Source of the DNA: Microbispora catharanthi
Lineage (GTDB): Bacteria; Actinomycetota; Actinomycetes; Streptosporangiales; Streptosporangiaceae
NCBI RefSeq assembly: GCF_006334915.2
Contig: NZ_VDMA02000025.1
Span: 1-64,000, forward strand
Reading direction: 5' to 3'
Length of the DNA: 64,000 nt
Part shown: positions 54,793 through 63,683 of the stretch, piece after piece
How positions within the stretch are numbered: position 1 is the stretch's first letter
Layout of the letters: every line of letters begins with the position of its first letter
The notes under the pieces: generated by a model
What the model was told of the DNA's origin: nothing
Database searches by the model: none
The model's input: the letters and a program-made list of their open reading frames with translations, nothing else
Program-made: the position numbers and the translations under genes

Positions 54793-55701
54793 ATGGGTGG
54801 CGTGGCGGACGTCAACTTCACCCTCGTCCAGCTGCGTTACTTCGTAACCGCGGCCGAGCTCGGCAGCATGACCGCGGCCAGCAGAGAACTCATGGTGGCG
54901 CAGTCGGCGATCTCGGCCGCCATCGCCCAAGTGGAGCGGGAGCTGGGCGTCCAGCTCCTGATCCGCCACCACGCCCGCGGCCTGTCGCTGACCCGCGCGG
55001 GCGAGCGCTTCCTCGTCGAGGCCAGGGAGTTCCTGTCCCACGCCGCGGCGCTCGCCCAGTCGGCGCGCGGCCTCGCGGGATCGCTGACCGGTGAGCTCGC
55101 CGTCGGCTGCCTGACCACGCTCGCGCCGTTCTACCTGTCCCGGCTGCTGCGCGAGTTCGCCGAGAAGTACCCCGGGGTGCGGGTCAGCGTCGCGGAGGGC
55201 GAGATCTCCGCCATGGAGTCGGCCCTGCTCGACGGGCGATGCGAGGTCGCCCTCGTCTACGCCATCGACCTCGCCCTCGACCTCGACATCCGGACGCTCA
55301 CCCGGGCCAGGCCGTACGCGTTGCTGCCGCCGGAGCATCCCCTGGCCGGGGCGGAGACGGTGTCGCTGACGGACCTGGCGGCCGAGCCGATGATCCTGCT
55401 GGACCTGCCGCGCAGCCGCGACTACTTCCGGGCCATCTACCCCACCGAGCCGCGCGTGCGGTTCCGCACGTCGAGCTACGAGACGGCGCGCTCGCTGGTG
55501 GCGGGCGGGCACGGCTACTCGATACTCAACCAGCGGGCCGACAACGACCAGACCTACGACGGCGGCCGGGTCGCGTGCGTCCCGATCAGCGACGACGTGC
55601 CCGCGCTCGACGTCGTGCTCGCCTCGGTGCGCGGTGTGCGGCCCACCGCCCGGGCGGTCGCCTTCGCCGAGACCTGCCAGGCGTTCTTCTCCAGGAGGTA
55701 G
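54793..55701 (+). CDS. LysR-family transcriptional regulator
   Basis: A 302-residue regulator: LVQLRYFVTAAELGSMTAASRELMVAQSAISAAIAQVERELGVQLLIRHHARGLSLTRAG is the DNA-binding domain, followed by a periplasmic-binding-like effector domain from about residue 90. ATG at 54793 is chosen over an in-frame start at 54760. No divergent metabolic gene accompanies it, so the target is not evident. Its 3' end converges on the XRE gene with a 1-bp gap. Confidence 0.9.
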   Translation: MGGVADVNFTLVQLRYFVTAAELGSMTAASRELMVAQSAISAAIAQVERELGVQLLIRHHARGLSLTRAGERFLVEAREFLSHAAALAQSARGLAGSLTGELAVGCLTTLAPFYLSRLLREFAEKYPGVRVSVAEGEISAMESALLDGRCEVALVYAIDLALDLDIRTLTRARPYALLPPEHPLAGAETVSLTDLAAEPMILLDLPRSRDYFRAIYPTEPRVRFRTSSYETARSLVAGGHGYSILNQRADNDQTYDGGRVACVPISDDVPALDVVLASVRGVRPTARAVAFAETCQAFFSRR

Positions 55702-55702
55702 T

Positions 55703-56602
55703 TCACCCGAGGTCGGCGAGCAACTCCTCCAGGAACGCGCCGGTCTGCGTGGCCGGCCGGGCGTCCACACAAACCGCGTTCATCACCTGCGTGTACGCCT
55801 CGGTGTCCTCGGGCTTGTCCAGATAGAGCGCGCTGGTGAGCTGCTCCAGGTAGACGACGTCGGGCAGTTCGGGCGCTTCGAAGCGCAGGATCGTGAAAGG
55901 CCCCCCGCACGCGGCGTGCCCGCCGTGGTCGAACGGCACGATCTGCAGCGTGATGTTCGGCTGCTTCGTCACCTCGATGAGGTGTTCCAGCTGGGCCCGC
56001 ATCACCTTCCGGCCGCCGATAGGGCGGCGCAGCGCCCCCTCGTCCATCACGGCCCACAGGGTCGCCGCCTCGGGCCCGGTCAGCCGCTCCTGCCGGCGCA
56101 TCCGCAGGTCCACACGCCGGTCGACGTCGTCGGCGGCCCGCCCCGCTGTGCTCCGCAGGACGAGGGCCCGCGCGTACTCGGGCGTCTGCAGCAGCGTCGG
56201 CACGAACTGCAGCTCGTAGCAGCGGATGACGGACGCCGCCTCCTCCAGCCCGACGTAGAACTCGAACCAGCCCGGCAGCACGTCGCTGTACTTGTGCCAC
56301 CAGCCGGGGATGTTCGCCTGCCGCGCCAGGTCGAGCAGCACGGCCCGGTCGTCGGCGTCGGTGATGCCGTAGAGGGTGAGCAGGTCGGCGACGTCCCGCT
56401 CCTTGAAGCCGACCCGGCCGAGCTCGAGCCTGCTGATCTTGGCGTGCGACCCGCGGATGGCACGGGCCGCCTTCTCGGGGGTGATGCCGCTCTCCCGGCG
56501 CAGCCGCCTGAGCTGGGCCCCGAGCAGAAGCCGCAGGGCCGTCGGGCCGCCGCGGGCGGTCCCGACCGGTACGGGGGCGGTGTGGCCCGCCTGTGCGTTC
56601 AC
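55703..56602 (-). CDS. XRE-family regulator with DUF5753 domain
   Basis: A 299-residue protein: helix-turn-helix at about 25-80 (LLLGAQLRRLRRESGITPEKAARAIRGSHAKISRLELGRVGFKERDV), then a DUF5753 domain (about 105-290, IRCYELQFVPTLLQTPEYARAL; ITLQIVPFDHGGHAACGGPFTILRFEAPELPDVVYLEQLTSALYLD). Such proteins are very common in filamentous actinomycetes and usually sit beside a small RsbW-like ATPase, as here. GTG start at 56602. DUF397-type partner is not seen. Confidence 0.92.
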   Translation of the reverse strand: MNAQAGHTAPVPVGTARGGPTALRLLLGAQLRRLRRESGITPEKAARAIRGSHAKISRLELGRVGFKERDVADLLTLYGITDADDRAVLLDLARQANIPGWWHKYSDVLPGWFEFYVGLEEAASVIRCYELQFVPTLLQTPEYARALVLRSTAGRAADDVDRRVDLRMRRQERLTGPEAATLWAVMDEGALRRPIGGRKVMRAQLEHLIEVTKQPNITLQIVPFDHGGHAACGGPFTILRFEAPELPDVVYLEQLTSALYLDKPEDTEAYTQVMNAVCVDARPATQTGAFLEELLADLG

Positions 56603-56828
56603 GATCGCTCCATCGGCGGCGCTCCCGGAAGAATTCCTGGTGAACCAATCGGATTGATCATCCTACCGGACCGTGGTGAGGCCGTCTTTTCTGGGAACTT
56701 CCACGGAAAGTCGGGGGACGCGCGACATTTGCACGTGCACGCGTGCTTGCATCCGCAAGGCACAGGGCAAGATACACGACGGCAGGGAAATTCACATCAT
56801 GTAATGAGTGAGACCTGAGGGATCGGCG

Positions 56829-57323
56829 ATGACAGCAGACCTGGCGGGCCCGGGAGCCGCGACAGCGCCTCCGTGGTTGACCTCGATGTTCGAGCGCGAC
56901 GACGTCGCCGGCTTGTCCCTGCCTCCGTCGGCCACGTGTACCTTTCATGGGCGCACCACGTCCGCCGCCGCGGCACGTGATTTCACCGCCAGGACGTTGT
57001 GCGGCTGGGGCGTCCCCGGCCTCGTGCCGGACGCGCAGATCGTGGTGTCCGAGTTGGTGACCAACGCGCTGCGGCACGTTCCCGGCGACCCCGCGGACGC
57101 TCCGCCGATCCGCCTGAGGCTGGTGAAGCACCGGTTTCATATCGGCTGCGGCGTGAGCGACGCCAGCGAGAGGGTGCCCGCGGTCTCGCCCGGGAACGAC
57201 CTGTCGGAGTCGGGCCGGGGGCTGCATCTGGTCGAGGCGCTGACCGCGGCGTGGGGATGGATCCTCACCCGCGGCGGAGGCAAGGTGGTCTGGGCGCTGT
57301 TCGACGCCTCGCCCGCCTCCTGA
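56829..57323 (+). CDS. RsbW-like anti-sigma/ATP-binding protein
   Basis: A 164-residue GHKL ATPase. N-box VVSELVTNALRH (about 74-85), G1 box GVSDASERVP where the usual D-x-G is altered, and G2 SGRGLHLVEALTAAWGW. It belongs to the group of actinomycete ATP-binding proteins related to RsbW/SpoIIAB kinases. It is divergent from the XRE/DUF5753 gene; the 226-bp gap between them is AT-rich and should hold both promoters. Confidence 0.87.
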   Translation: MTADLAGPGAATAPPWLTSMFERDDVAGLSLPPSATCTFHGRTTSAAAARDFTARTLCGWGVPGLVPDAQIVVSELVTNALRHVPGDPADAPPIRLRLVKHRFHIGCGVSDASERVPAVSPGNDLSESGRGLHLVEALTAAWGWILTRGGGKVVWALFDASPAS

Positions 57324-57353
57324 CGGCCCGCCTTTCGGGGTCGGCTTTCGTGG

Positions 57354-57569
57354 TCAGCCGAGCCGCGACAGGGCGGCGCGGGAGGGCGCCGAGGGCAGGA
57401 GACAGCGGGTGACCGGCTCCAGGTCCGTACGGCACGGCGGCCGGGTGAGCGACTCGACCGTGCGGCCGTCCACCGTGCCGTAAGGACGGATGTGCCAGGG
57501 TGTCTCGCCTCGGTTCAGGACGTGAAGGCCCGAGGAACTCGCCGGGCGGGCCGGAGACGTGGGGCTCGG
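57354..57569 (-). pseudogene. Possible gene fragment with coding bias
   Basis: One minus frame is open from just inside a TGA near the next gene's end to TGA at 57354-57356 and shows the strong GC3 bias of real genes (TPWHIRPYGTVDGRT, ESLTRPPCRTDLEPVTRCLL). It has no ATG or GTG start in its first half and no family I recognise. It may be the tail of a decayed gene. Confidence 0.25.
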
Positions 57570-58280
57570 TCAGCCCTGCTCGGCCTCGCCGGTGACCTGC
57601 TCGGCGGCCTCCTCGGGCGACTGCTCCAGATCCTGCTCGGCCTGGGCCTGCGCGGAGGCCTTGTCCAGCCGGACCCAGCTCGTGATGCTCTCGACCGCGA
57701 ACAGCACGAGCAGGTACGCCGTGAGGACGGCCGCCACGGGGGTCAGCCATCCGGCGGCGGCGGCCACGCCCAGGACCAGCAGGCGGACCTCCCAGCCCAG
57801 CCCCGCCTGGTACAGCCAGGCGGGCGGCCAGATGCCCTGCCGGGTGCGGTAGACGGTGTCGTACGTGTGGTAGCCGATCACGTAGATCAGCACGAACAGC
57901 AGCCACTTGGGCGTGTCCTCGGCCAGCCCGAGCAGGATGATCGTCAGGAACTCGGCCGCACGCAGCAGCGGGGGAGTGAGCCAGTCGAAGCGGCCCAGGT
58001 GGTCGCGGCCGGCGGTGGGCAGGACCAGCACGAGCAGCACGGCGACGGGCACGAGCAGGACCGGGCCGTCGGTGAGGGCGCCGGCGACGGCCAGCGCCAC
58101 GATCGCGATCAGCGCCACCACGGTCGCGGGCACGGGCGGCAGCAGCCGGCCCAGGGAGCCCTTCAGCGCGGTGGCGAGCGGGCCGTCGTCGCGGTAGGCG
58201 AGCAGGCGCGCGGTCTGGACCCGGCGGCGCTCCTCGTCCGGGTCGGGAAGCGGCGTGATGGTCTGCGGCTGGGTGATCAT
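57570..58280 (-). CDS. Multi-spanning membrane protein (DUF5941-like)
   Basis: A 236-residue protein with about six membrane helices, a conserved polar segment GRFDWLTPPLLRAAEF and WLLFVLIYVIGYHTYDTVYRTRQG, and an acidic Glu/Gln-rich C-terminal tail (about 205-236). Its ATG overlaps the stop of the CDP-alcohol phosphotransferase gene (ATGA). In related actinomycetes, as I recall, a DUF5941 region is fused to that enzyme; here it seems to be a separate polypeptide. Function unknown, probably a partner in envelope lipid or glycan synthesis. Confidence 0.75.
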   Translation of the reverse strand: MITQPQTITPLPDPDEERRRVQTARLLAYRDDGPLATALKGSLGRLLPPVPATVVALIAIVALAVAGALTDGPVLLVPVAVLLVLVLPTAGRDHLGRFDWLTPPLLRAAEFLTIILLGLAEDTPKWLLFVLIYVIGYHTYDTVYRTRQGIWPPAWLYQAGLGWEVRLLVLGVAAAAGWLTPVAAVLTAYLLVLFAVESITSWVRLDKASAQAQAEQDLEQSPEEAAEQVTGEAEQG

Positions 58281-59875
58281 GCGAGCGACCTCAGGAGACG
58301 TCCGGTGAGGGTGTAGGTGGCCGCGATGCCGCCCCAGACGATCAGCGTGAGGAACGTCACCCGGGGGTTGAAGAACGCGGCGGTGATCGCGATCGCGGCG
58401 AAACGCTCGCCGATGGGGAACACGATCATCTTGCGGGCCCAGTGGACCGGGCGGAACTTGCCGGCCTTGGTCCACAGCTTCAGCAGCCCGCGCACGCCGG
58501 TGCTCCGGCTCGCCCTGCGCTGCTCCAGCGCCTCCCGCAGCGGACGGTCGTCGGCGACCGTCAGGTCCAGCGTGGGCAGCGGCACGGGCGCCTTGCGCCG
58601 GTTGGCCGCACCGAACGAGAAGTCCAGCAGATGCTTGACCGACTGGAGGGCCAGCGCGACCAGCGCCAGCGTCCACACGCCCTCGCCGTCGCCGAACTGC
58701 CCGGACACCGTCGCGCCGACCGCCAGGCCGACGAAGACGGCGTACTCCTTGAACCGGTCGAACGTGGCGTCCAGCCAGGCGCCGAGCACGCCGAACTTGC
58801 GCGCGTAGCGGGCGACCTGGCCGTCCACGCAGTCGAAGACGAACGCGAAGTAGATGAGCACCCCGCCGGCCACCGCCCCCCAGCGGGTGCCGGTGGCGAA
58901 CGCGCCGGCCGACAGCAGGCCGAGGGCGATGGAGATCAGCGTCACCTGGTTGGGCGTGAGCCCGCGGCGGGCCGCCCAGCGGGCGATGAAGCGCGAGTAG
59001 GTGCTGACGAAGAACGTGGTGAAGAAGCCGTCGGCGCCCTTCACGGCGTTGTCCAGCCGGGCCCGGTCCTCGTTGTACCCAGCCATCTCCGCCAGCGCCT
59101 CGTCGGCCTCGGCCTGGCTGCGGACGCGGCGGAAGAACAGGTCGCGGCGGCCCCGCCGGCCCACCGACACGCCGCGCCGGACCAGGCCGAGCACGAGAAG
59201 CTCGGTCACGTCGTCCTCGGGGCCGAACAGGTGGGCCATGTCCGCCAGCTCGCGGGCGACCTCGGCGAGGGTCTGCAGGTGCCGCTGGTGGAGGTGGAGC
59301 GGGCCGAGCAGCGCCGCGTTCGGCCGGGTCACCGCGTGGTAGGCGGTGCCGACCGAGATGATCCGGCTCCGGCCGATGCGGGTGCGCTGGGGGAGCCCCT
59401 CGATGACCTTGTCGCCGATCTCGGGCTCCGCCTCCTCGATCGGCACCTCCTCCTCCGGAGGCTCGTTCTCGTCCTGCTCCTGCCGCTCCTGCCGGACGAC
59501 CAGTGCGATGGCCCCCCGTTTGGCCTTGGTGATCTGGTAGATCAGCTCGTCGTGCACCAGCGAGTCGGCCGGCAGGATCAGCAGGTTCTCCTCGGCGCCC
59601 TCGACCGCGTCGGCCAGCGCGCGCAGGTCGCCGGCGACGTCACGGCTCTCCACCACCCGGCCGTACGGCCTGTGGTAGGCGGCGGCGTCCCCCGGCCGGG
59701 CGATGGTCGTCGGCTCGGGGTCCAGAGCGGCGGCCTGCGCGAGCAGCCTGTCGTACGCGGAGGGGGCCCCCGGCAGCGATCTCAGCGTGATGGCCGCGGG
59801 CAGGGCGGGCTGACCGCCGTGCGGCGGGGGACTGATCGGGCCGGGCGGGGCGCCCAGCAGGACCACGCGGGTCAT
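58277..59875 (-). CDS. CDP-alcohol phosphatidyltransferase with N-terminal nucleotidyltransferase-like domain
   Basis: A 532-residue protein. The C-terminal half (about 290-532) is a CDP-alcohol phosphotransferase with the full signature: DCVDGQVAR, eight residues, G-x3-D-x3-D (ARKFGVLGAWLDATFDRFKEY). The N-terminal 230 residues resemble a degenerate sugar-nucleotidyltransferase (LLILPADSLVHDELIY), separated by an acidic linker EQDENEPPEEEVPIEEAEPE. The plan recalls bifunctional cytidylyltransferase/phosphoinositol-phosphate synthases, but the N-terminal G-x-G-T-R-x-x-P-x-T/S loop is missing. It may make an unusual phospholipid or dialkyl phosphodiester. Confidence 0.82.
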   Translation of the reverse strand: MTRVVLLGAPPGPISPPPHGGQPALPAAITLRSLPGAPSAYDRLLAQAAALDPEPTTIARPGDAAAYHRPYGRVVESRDVAGDLRALADAVEGAEENLLILPADSLVHDELIYQITKAKRGAIALVVRQERQEQDENEPPEEEVPIEEAEPEIGDKVIEGLPQRTRIGRSRIISVGTAYHAVTRPNAALLGPLHLHQRHLQTLAEVARELADMAHLFGPEDDVTELLVLGLVRRGVSVGRRGRRDLFFRRVRSQAEADEALAEMAGYNEDRARLDNAVKGADGFFTTFFVSTYSRFIARWAARRGLTPNQVTLISIALGLLSAGAFATGTRWGAVAGGVLIYFAFVFDCVDGQVARYARKFGVLGAWLDATFDRFKEYAVFVGLAVGATVSGQFGDGEGVWTLALVALALQSVKHLLDFSFGAANRRKAPVPLPTLDLTVADDRPLREALEQRRASRSTGVRGLLKLWTKAGKFRPVHWARKMIVFPIGERFAAIAITAAFFNPRVTFLTLIVWGGIAATYTLTGRLLRSLA

Positions 59876-60141
59876 GGCAACCTTTCACGCAACGGGGGGA
59901 GATCAGGCCCTCAGGCTTGACCGGCGCGGGGAAGTCCGCCGGAAGCCAAAGCTTAGTGACCTTTCGGTTGAACCGATGCACCCCAGGTTTACCGTACGGC
60001 CCCTTTATGTACAGCTTGAGAAGGGTTCGTCGCCTGGCATCGTCGCCGGATCATTACCGAATTTTCACCATTCATGCCCCTCAACGGGGCGAATGACCGT
60101 CTGCCGGGGCGGCCGCCCGCGCGCACCCATACGATGGCGGG

Positions 60142-60909
60142 GTGAGCCTCTACCGGGACGAGGGCGTCGTGCTGCGCACCCAGAAGCTGGGTGAGGCCGA
60201 CCGCATCATCACGCTCCTCACCCGGCGTACCGGCAAGGTCCGCGGCGTGGCCAAGGGCGTGCGCAGGACCATGTCGCGCTTCGGCGCGCGGCTGGAGCCG
60301 TTCTCCCACGTCGACCTGCAACTCCACAGCGGCAGGTCACTCGACGTGGTCACCCAGGTCGAGACCCTGCATCCGTACGGCGAGGCGATCGTGGCCGACT
60401 ACGCCAGGTACACCGCGGGGAGCGCGATGCTGGAGACGGCCGACCGGCTGACGGTGGGGGAGAAGGAGCCGGCGCTGCGGCAGTTCCTGCTGCTGGTCGG
60501 CGGACTGCGCACGCTCGCCGAGGGCGGTCACGAGGCCCGGCTGGTGCTCGACGCGTTCTTCCTGCGCTCGCTGGCCGTCGCGGGCTACGCCCCCGCGCTG
60601 TCGGAGTGCGCGCGGTGCGGCGCGGAGGCCGTGCGCGCCTTCGCCATCGTCGCCGGCGGCGTCGTGTGCGGCGCGTGCCGCCCGGCCGGCGCCGCGGTGC
60701 CCGCCGCGGAGACGATCGCGCTGATGATCGCCCTGCTGCGCGGCGACTGGACGGCCGCCGACGCCTCCGAGCCCCGGCACCGCGCCGAGTGCAGCGGCCT
60801 GGTCGCCGCATACCTGCAGTGGCACCTGGAGCACGGCATCCGCTCGCTGCGTCACGTGGAACGGGAGTGGCCGGGTCAGATGACCGCAAGCGAAGCGAGG
60901 ATCATCTGA
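60142..60909 (+). CDS. recO: RecO DNA repair protein
   Basis: A 255-residue protein: N-terminal OB fold (LYRDEGVVLRTQKLGEADRIITLLTRRTGKVRGVAKGVRR) and a zinc finger CARCG...CGACR at about 155-180. RecO loads RecA with RecR in gap repair. GTG start at 60142. The last eleven codons (QMTASEARII and stop) lie inside a 78-bp tandemly repeated element, so the native C-terminus seems to have been replaced or extended by that repeat. Confidence 0.94.
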   Translation: MSLYRDEGVVLRTQKLGEADRIITLLTRRTGKVRGVAKGVRRTMSRFGARLEPFSHVDLQLHSGRSLDVVTQVETLHPYGEAIVADYARYTAGSAMLETADRLTVGEKEPALRQFLLLVGGLRTLAEGGHEARLVLDAFFLRSLAVAGYAPALSECARCGAEAVRAFAIVAGGVVCGACRPAGAAVPAAETIALMIALLRGDWTAADASEPRHRAECSGLVAAYLQWHLEHGIRSLRHVEREWPGQMTASEARII

Positions 60910-61028
60910 TCGGCCTTGCGGGGGTCCGGGGGTCGTCCCCCGGTGTCGGCGGGTCAGATGACCGCAAGCGAAGCGAGGATCATCTGACCGGCCTTGCGGA
61001 GGTCCGGGGGTCGTCTCCCGGGTCAACA
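60873..61028. repeat. 78-bp tandem repeat overlapping the recO end, with hairpins
   Basis: GGGTCAGATGACCGCAAGCG begins at 60873 and again at 60951; two copies follow one another with a few differences. Each copy contains a dyad (CAGATGA...TCATCTG) and a second stem, perfect in copy one (CCGGGGG-TCGT-CCCCCGG) and damaged in copy two. The layout is like a REP/BIME element or a duplicated terminator. The first copy supplies the recO stop codon. Confidence 0.75.
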
Positions 61029-61154
61029 GGTCCGGGGGCGTTTCCGGTGGCGTCGGCGTGATGCGAGGGGACGCACGGAACGCGCACGGTATCCGCACCG
61101 GATCCGCACGTCTCCCGCGCCTGAGGACCGGTCTGGACGCAATACCCTCGGTAC

Positions 61155-61952
61155 ATGGTCCGTCCTCCCACTCCGCACCCGTCCGGTGCCACCCCGCCCG
61201 CCATCCCGCGCGACCTGCTGCCGCGACACGTGGCGATCGTCATGGACGGCAACGGCCGCTGGGCCAAGGCGCGTGGGTTGCCCAGGACCGAGGGGCACAA
61301 GATGGGCGAGGCGTCGCTGTTCGACGTCATCGAGGGCGCCGTCGAGATCGGCATCCCCTACCTGTCGGCGTACGCCTTCTCCACGGAGAACTGGAGGCGC
61401 TCGCCTGACGAGGTGCGCTTCCTCATGGGGTTCAACCGCGACGTCATCCGCCGGCGGCGCGACCAGCTCAACGCGATGGGCGTGCGGGTGCGCTGGGCCG
61501 GACGTCCCGGGCGGCTCTGGAAGAGCGTGATCAAGGAGCTTGAGGACGCCGAGCGGATGACGGTCGGCAACAGCACGCTGACCCTCCAGTTCTGCGTGAA
61601 CTACGGCGGCCGCGCGGAGATCGTGGACGCGGCCGTGCGGCTCGCCCGCGACATCGCCGCGGGCCGGGTCAAGGCCGACAAGGTCTCGGAGAAGACCTTC
61701 GCCCGCTATCTGGACGAGCCGGAGATCCCGGACGTGGACCTGTTCCTGCGATCGTCCGGCGAGCAGCGCACCTCCAACTTCCTGCTGTGGCAGTCCGCGT
61801 ACGCCGAGATGGTCTTCCTGAACCAGCTGTGGCCCGACTTCGACCGGCGCGACCTGTGGCAGGCGTGCGAGATCTACGCCAAGCGCGACCGCAGGTATGG
61901 CGGGGCCGTTCCGAACGAGGCGGCCCAGAACTCCGTCACGGCGCGGCACTGA
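61155..61952 (+). CDS. uppS: Isoprenyl (undecaprenyl) diphosphate synthase
   Basis: A 265-residue cis-prenyltransferase: [27 protein letters not shown] (catalytic D in MDGNGRWA), [15 protein letters not shown], and [23 protein letters not shown]. It elongates farnesyl diphosphate with isopentenyl units to make the polyprenyl carrier for the cell wall. The first 20 residues are a non-conserved Pro-rich extension. The usual recO-uppS order of actinomycetes is kept. Its stop lies within the first unit of a tandem repeat. Confidence 0.96.
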   Translation: MVRPPTPHPSGATPPAIPRDLLPRHVAIVMDGNGRWAKARGLPRTEGHKMGEASLFDVIEGAVEIGIPYLSAYAFSTENWRRSPDEVRFLMGFNRDVIRRRRDQLNAMGVRVRWAGRPGRLWKSVIKELEDAERMTVGNSTLTLQFCVNYGGRAEIVDAAVRLARDIAAGRVKADKVSEKTFARYLDEPEIPDVDLFLRSSGEQRTSNFLLWQSAYAEMVFLNQLWPDFDRRDLWQACEIYAKRDRRYGGAVPNEAAQNSVTARH

Positions 61953-62034
61953 GACACGGCGCGCACTGAGACACGGCGCGCACTGAGTCACGGTGCGGCA
62001 CTGAGAACAGCGCGGCGCTGAGTCACGGCGCCGG
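61948..62034. repeat. 17-18-bp tandem repeats after uppS
   Basis: Five units of ACTGAGACACGGCGCGC type follow one another: two identical 17-mers (61948-61964 and 61965-61981), then three diverged 17-18-mers. The uppS stop codon TGA lies in the first unit. They fill the space to the convergent CGNR gene. Confidence 0.75.
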
Positions 62035-62047
62035 CGGGCCACCGGCG

Positions 62048-62596
62048 TCAGGAGGCGTCGCGGCGGCGGGCCCGGTACGCGGCGACGTGCATGCGGTTCC
62101 CACAGGTGCGGCTGTCGCAGTAGACGCGGGAGCGGTTCCTCGACTCGTCCACGAAGACGTGGGAGCAGTCGGGCGCCGCGCACGTGCGCAGGCGATCCCG
62201 CTCGTTCTCCACGAGCACGTGGGCGAGGGCGACACCGCAGTCGGCGGCCAGATGCTCGGCGACCGACGAGCCCGGCGCGAAGTAGTGGACGTGGAGGGGG
62301 TGGCCGTCGTGCTCGGCGAGGTGCGGCGTGATGCGGGTGCGTTGCAGCAGCGTGTTGAGCAGGCCGACCGCCGTCGGCTGGTCCGGCGCGGTGAACACGG
62401 CCTGGAACTCCTCGCGCAGGGCCCGGACCTCGCCGAGGTCGCGCCGGGTCACCGCCCCGACTCCGCTGACCTCCCGCCTGCGGACGAACTCCTCCAGGTC
62501 GCCGACCTCGGCCAGCCCGTCGCGCTCGCCGGCGCCGGTGTTGATGAGGTCCACCACCGTCGCCAGCGAGTACACCATGTCATGGCTGAACGGCAC
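62048..62596 (-). CDS. ABATE/CGNR zinc-finger regulator
   Basis: A 182-residue protein. The N-terminal ABATE domain (DMVYSLATVVDLINTG; RDLGEVRALREEFQAVF) is followed by the C-terminal CGNR zinc finger: C-A-x4-C...YCDSRTCGNRMHVAAYRAR. These are putative stress-linked transcription factors of actinobacteria. GTG at 62596 has GGGAG 7 nt upstream. It ends close to the repeats after uppS, convergently. Confidence 0.88.
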   Translation of the reverse strand: MPFSHDMVYSLATVVDLINTGAGERDGLAEVGDLEEFVRRREVSGVGAVTRRDLGEVRALREEFQAVFTAPDQPTAVGLLNTLLQRTRITPHLAEHDGHPLHVHYFAPGSSVAEHLAADCGVALAHVLVENERDRLRTCAAPDCSHVFVDESRNRSRVYCDSRTCGNRMHVAAYRARRRDAS

Positions 62597-62673
62597 GCCA
62601 TCTCCCTTTTGTCGCGGCGGTCCCTGTCGCGGCGCAGGCAGCGTACCTCTCAGGGAGCCCGCGCGGGGCGGGG

Positions 62674-63084
62674 TCAGCTCTTTCTCGCCGCCTCCGCGCG
62701 CGCCCCGGCCGCCTCCGCGCACGAGGAACAGGTGCCGAAGACCTCCACGGTGTGAGTGACGTCGATGAAGCCGTGCTCGGCCCCGACCACCTCGGCCCAG
62801 CGCTCCACGTCCGGCCCGGCCACCTCGATCGTGCGCCCGCACTCCCGGCACACGAGGTGATGGTGATGGGTGTCGGTCTGACATGCCCGGTAGACCGACT
62901 CGCCTTCGTCGGTGCGCAGCACGTCGACCCGGCCGGCGTCGGAGAGCGACTGGAGCGCCCGGTACACGGTCGTCAGGCCGATCTTCGAGCCGACCGCGCG
63001 CATCTCGGCGAACACGTCCTGCGCGCTGCGGAACCCCCGGCTCTGGCGGAGGATCTCGTGAACGGCGTCGCGGCTCTTCGTCAT
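62674..63084 (-). CDS. Fur-family metalloregulator, probably Zur
   Basis: A 136-residue repressor. The winged helix SAQDVFAEMRAVGSKIGLTTVYRALQSLSDAGRVD is followed by the metal segments THHHHLVCRECG and TCSSCAEA, giving the CxxC...CxxC structural zinc site. The position after uppS and the pattern of the histidines favour the zinc regulator Zur, which in actinomycetes usually lies here. The C-terminus is a short Ala/Arg tail. Confidence 0.88.
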   Translation of the reverse strand: MTKSRDAVHEILRQSRGFRSAQDVFAEMRAVGSKIGLTTVYRALQSLSDAGRVDVLRTDEGESVYRACQTDTHHHHLVCRECGRTIEVAGPDVERWAEVVGAEHGFIDVTHTVEVFGTCSSCAEAAGARAEAARKS

Positions 63085-63139
63085 CAGGACTCCTGTGTAC
63101 GGCTTCGCCCTACGACCTACCAGGTTAGGCCGGTTTGCA

Positions 63140-63583
63140 TCAGATCAGGCCGAAACGGGTGGCGGCGAGGAGGACCAGGAACGTCGCGACCGCCACGCGC
63201 AGCAACCGGCCCACCGGACGCAACGAGGGCCACGACAGGTAGGCCAGGCAGACGATGAACGCGAGCACCGGAAGCACGGCCACCCCGCCACGCCAGTCGG
63301 GCACCACCAGTCCGGCGATCAGCAGGGCCACCAGGACCAGAGGGACCAGCCAGCGGGGCAGTTGGAACAGGAAGACCAGCGGCGCGGCGCTTTTGCGCTC
63401 GACCGCCGCGCGCAGCCCGGTGGCGCCGGGCGTGAAGAACTGCTCGCCCGGCGGCAGCGGCCGCCGCACCCGCGGGGACGCCGCGTTCCCCCGGGCGGGA
63501 GGCTTCCTCGCCAGAGGATGGGACGGCACCTGACGGCGCGGCGGTTCGGTTTCGCTTCCCACGTGTTCGAGCCTAGTGCGCAT
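63140..63583 (-). CDS. Membrane protein (DUF6703-like)
   Basis: A 147-residue protein with a long basic and proline-rich N-terminal region (about 1-65) and three membrane helices: WLVPLVLVALLIAGLVV, GVAVLPVLAFIVCLAYLSW and LLRVAVATFLVLLAATRFG. I believe this actinobacterial family is named DUF6703. ATG 63583 is used; a GTG at 63562 is an alternative, neither with a strong ribosome binding site. Confidence 0.7.
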   Translation of the reverse strand: MRTRLEHVGSETEPPRRQVPSHPLARKPPARGNAASPRVRRPLPPGEQFFTPGATGLRAAVERKSAAPLVFLFQLPRWLVPLVLVALLIAGLVVPDWRGGVAVLPVLAFIVCLAYLSWPSLRPVGRLLRVAVATFLVLLAATRFGLI

Positions 63584-63683
63584 CTGCTCAATCTTCGCCC
63601 TGTCGCGCCGCCCACGGTGCTCCTTCCGTCCGGGTCGCCCCCTCCCCGGCGGGGTGTACGCGCGGGGTGGCATGCTGGGCGGC

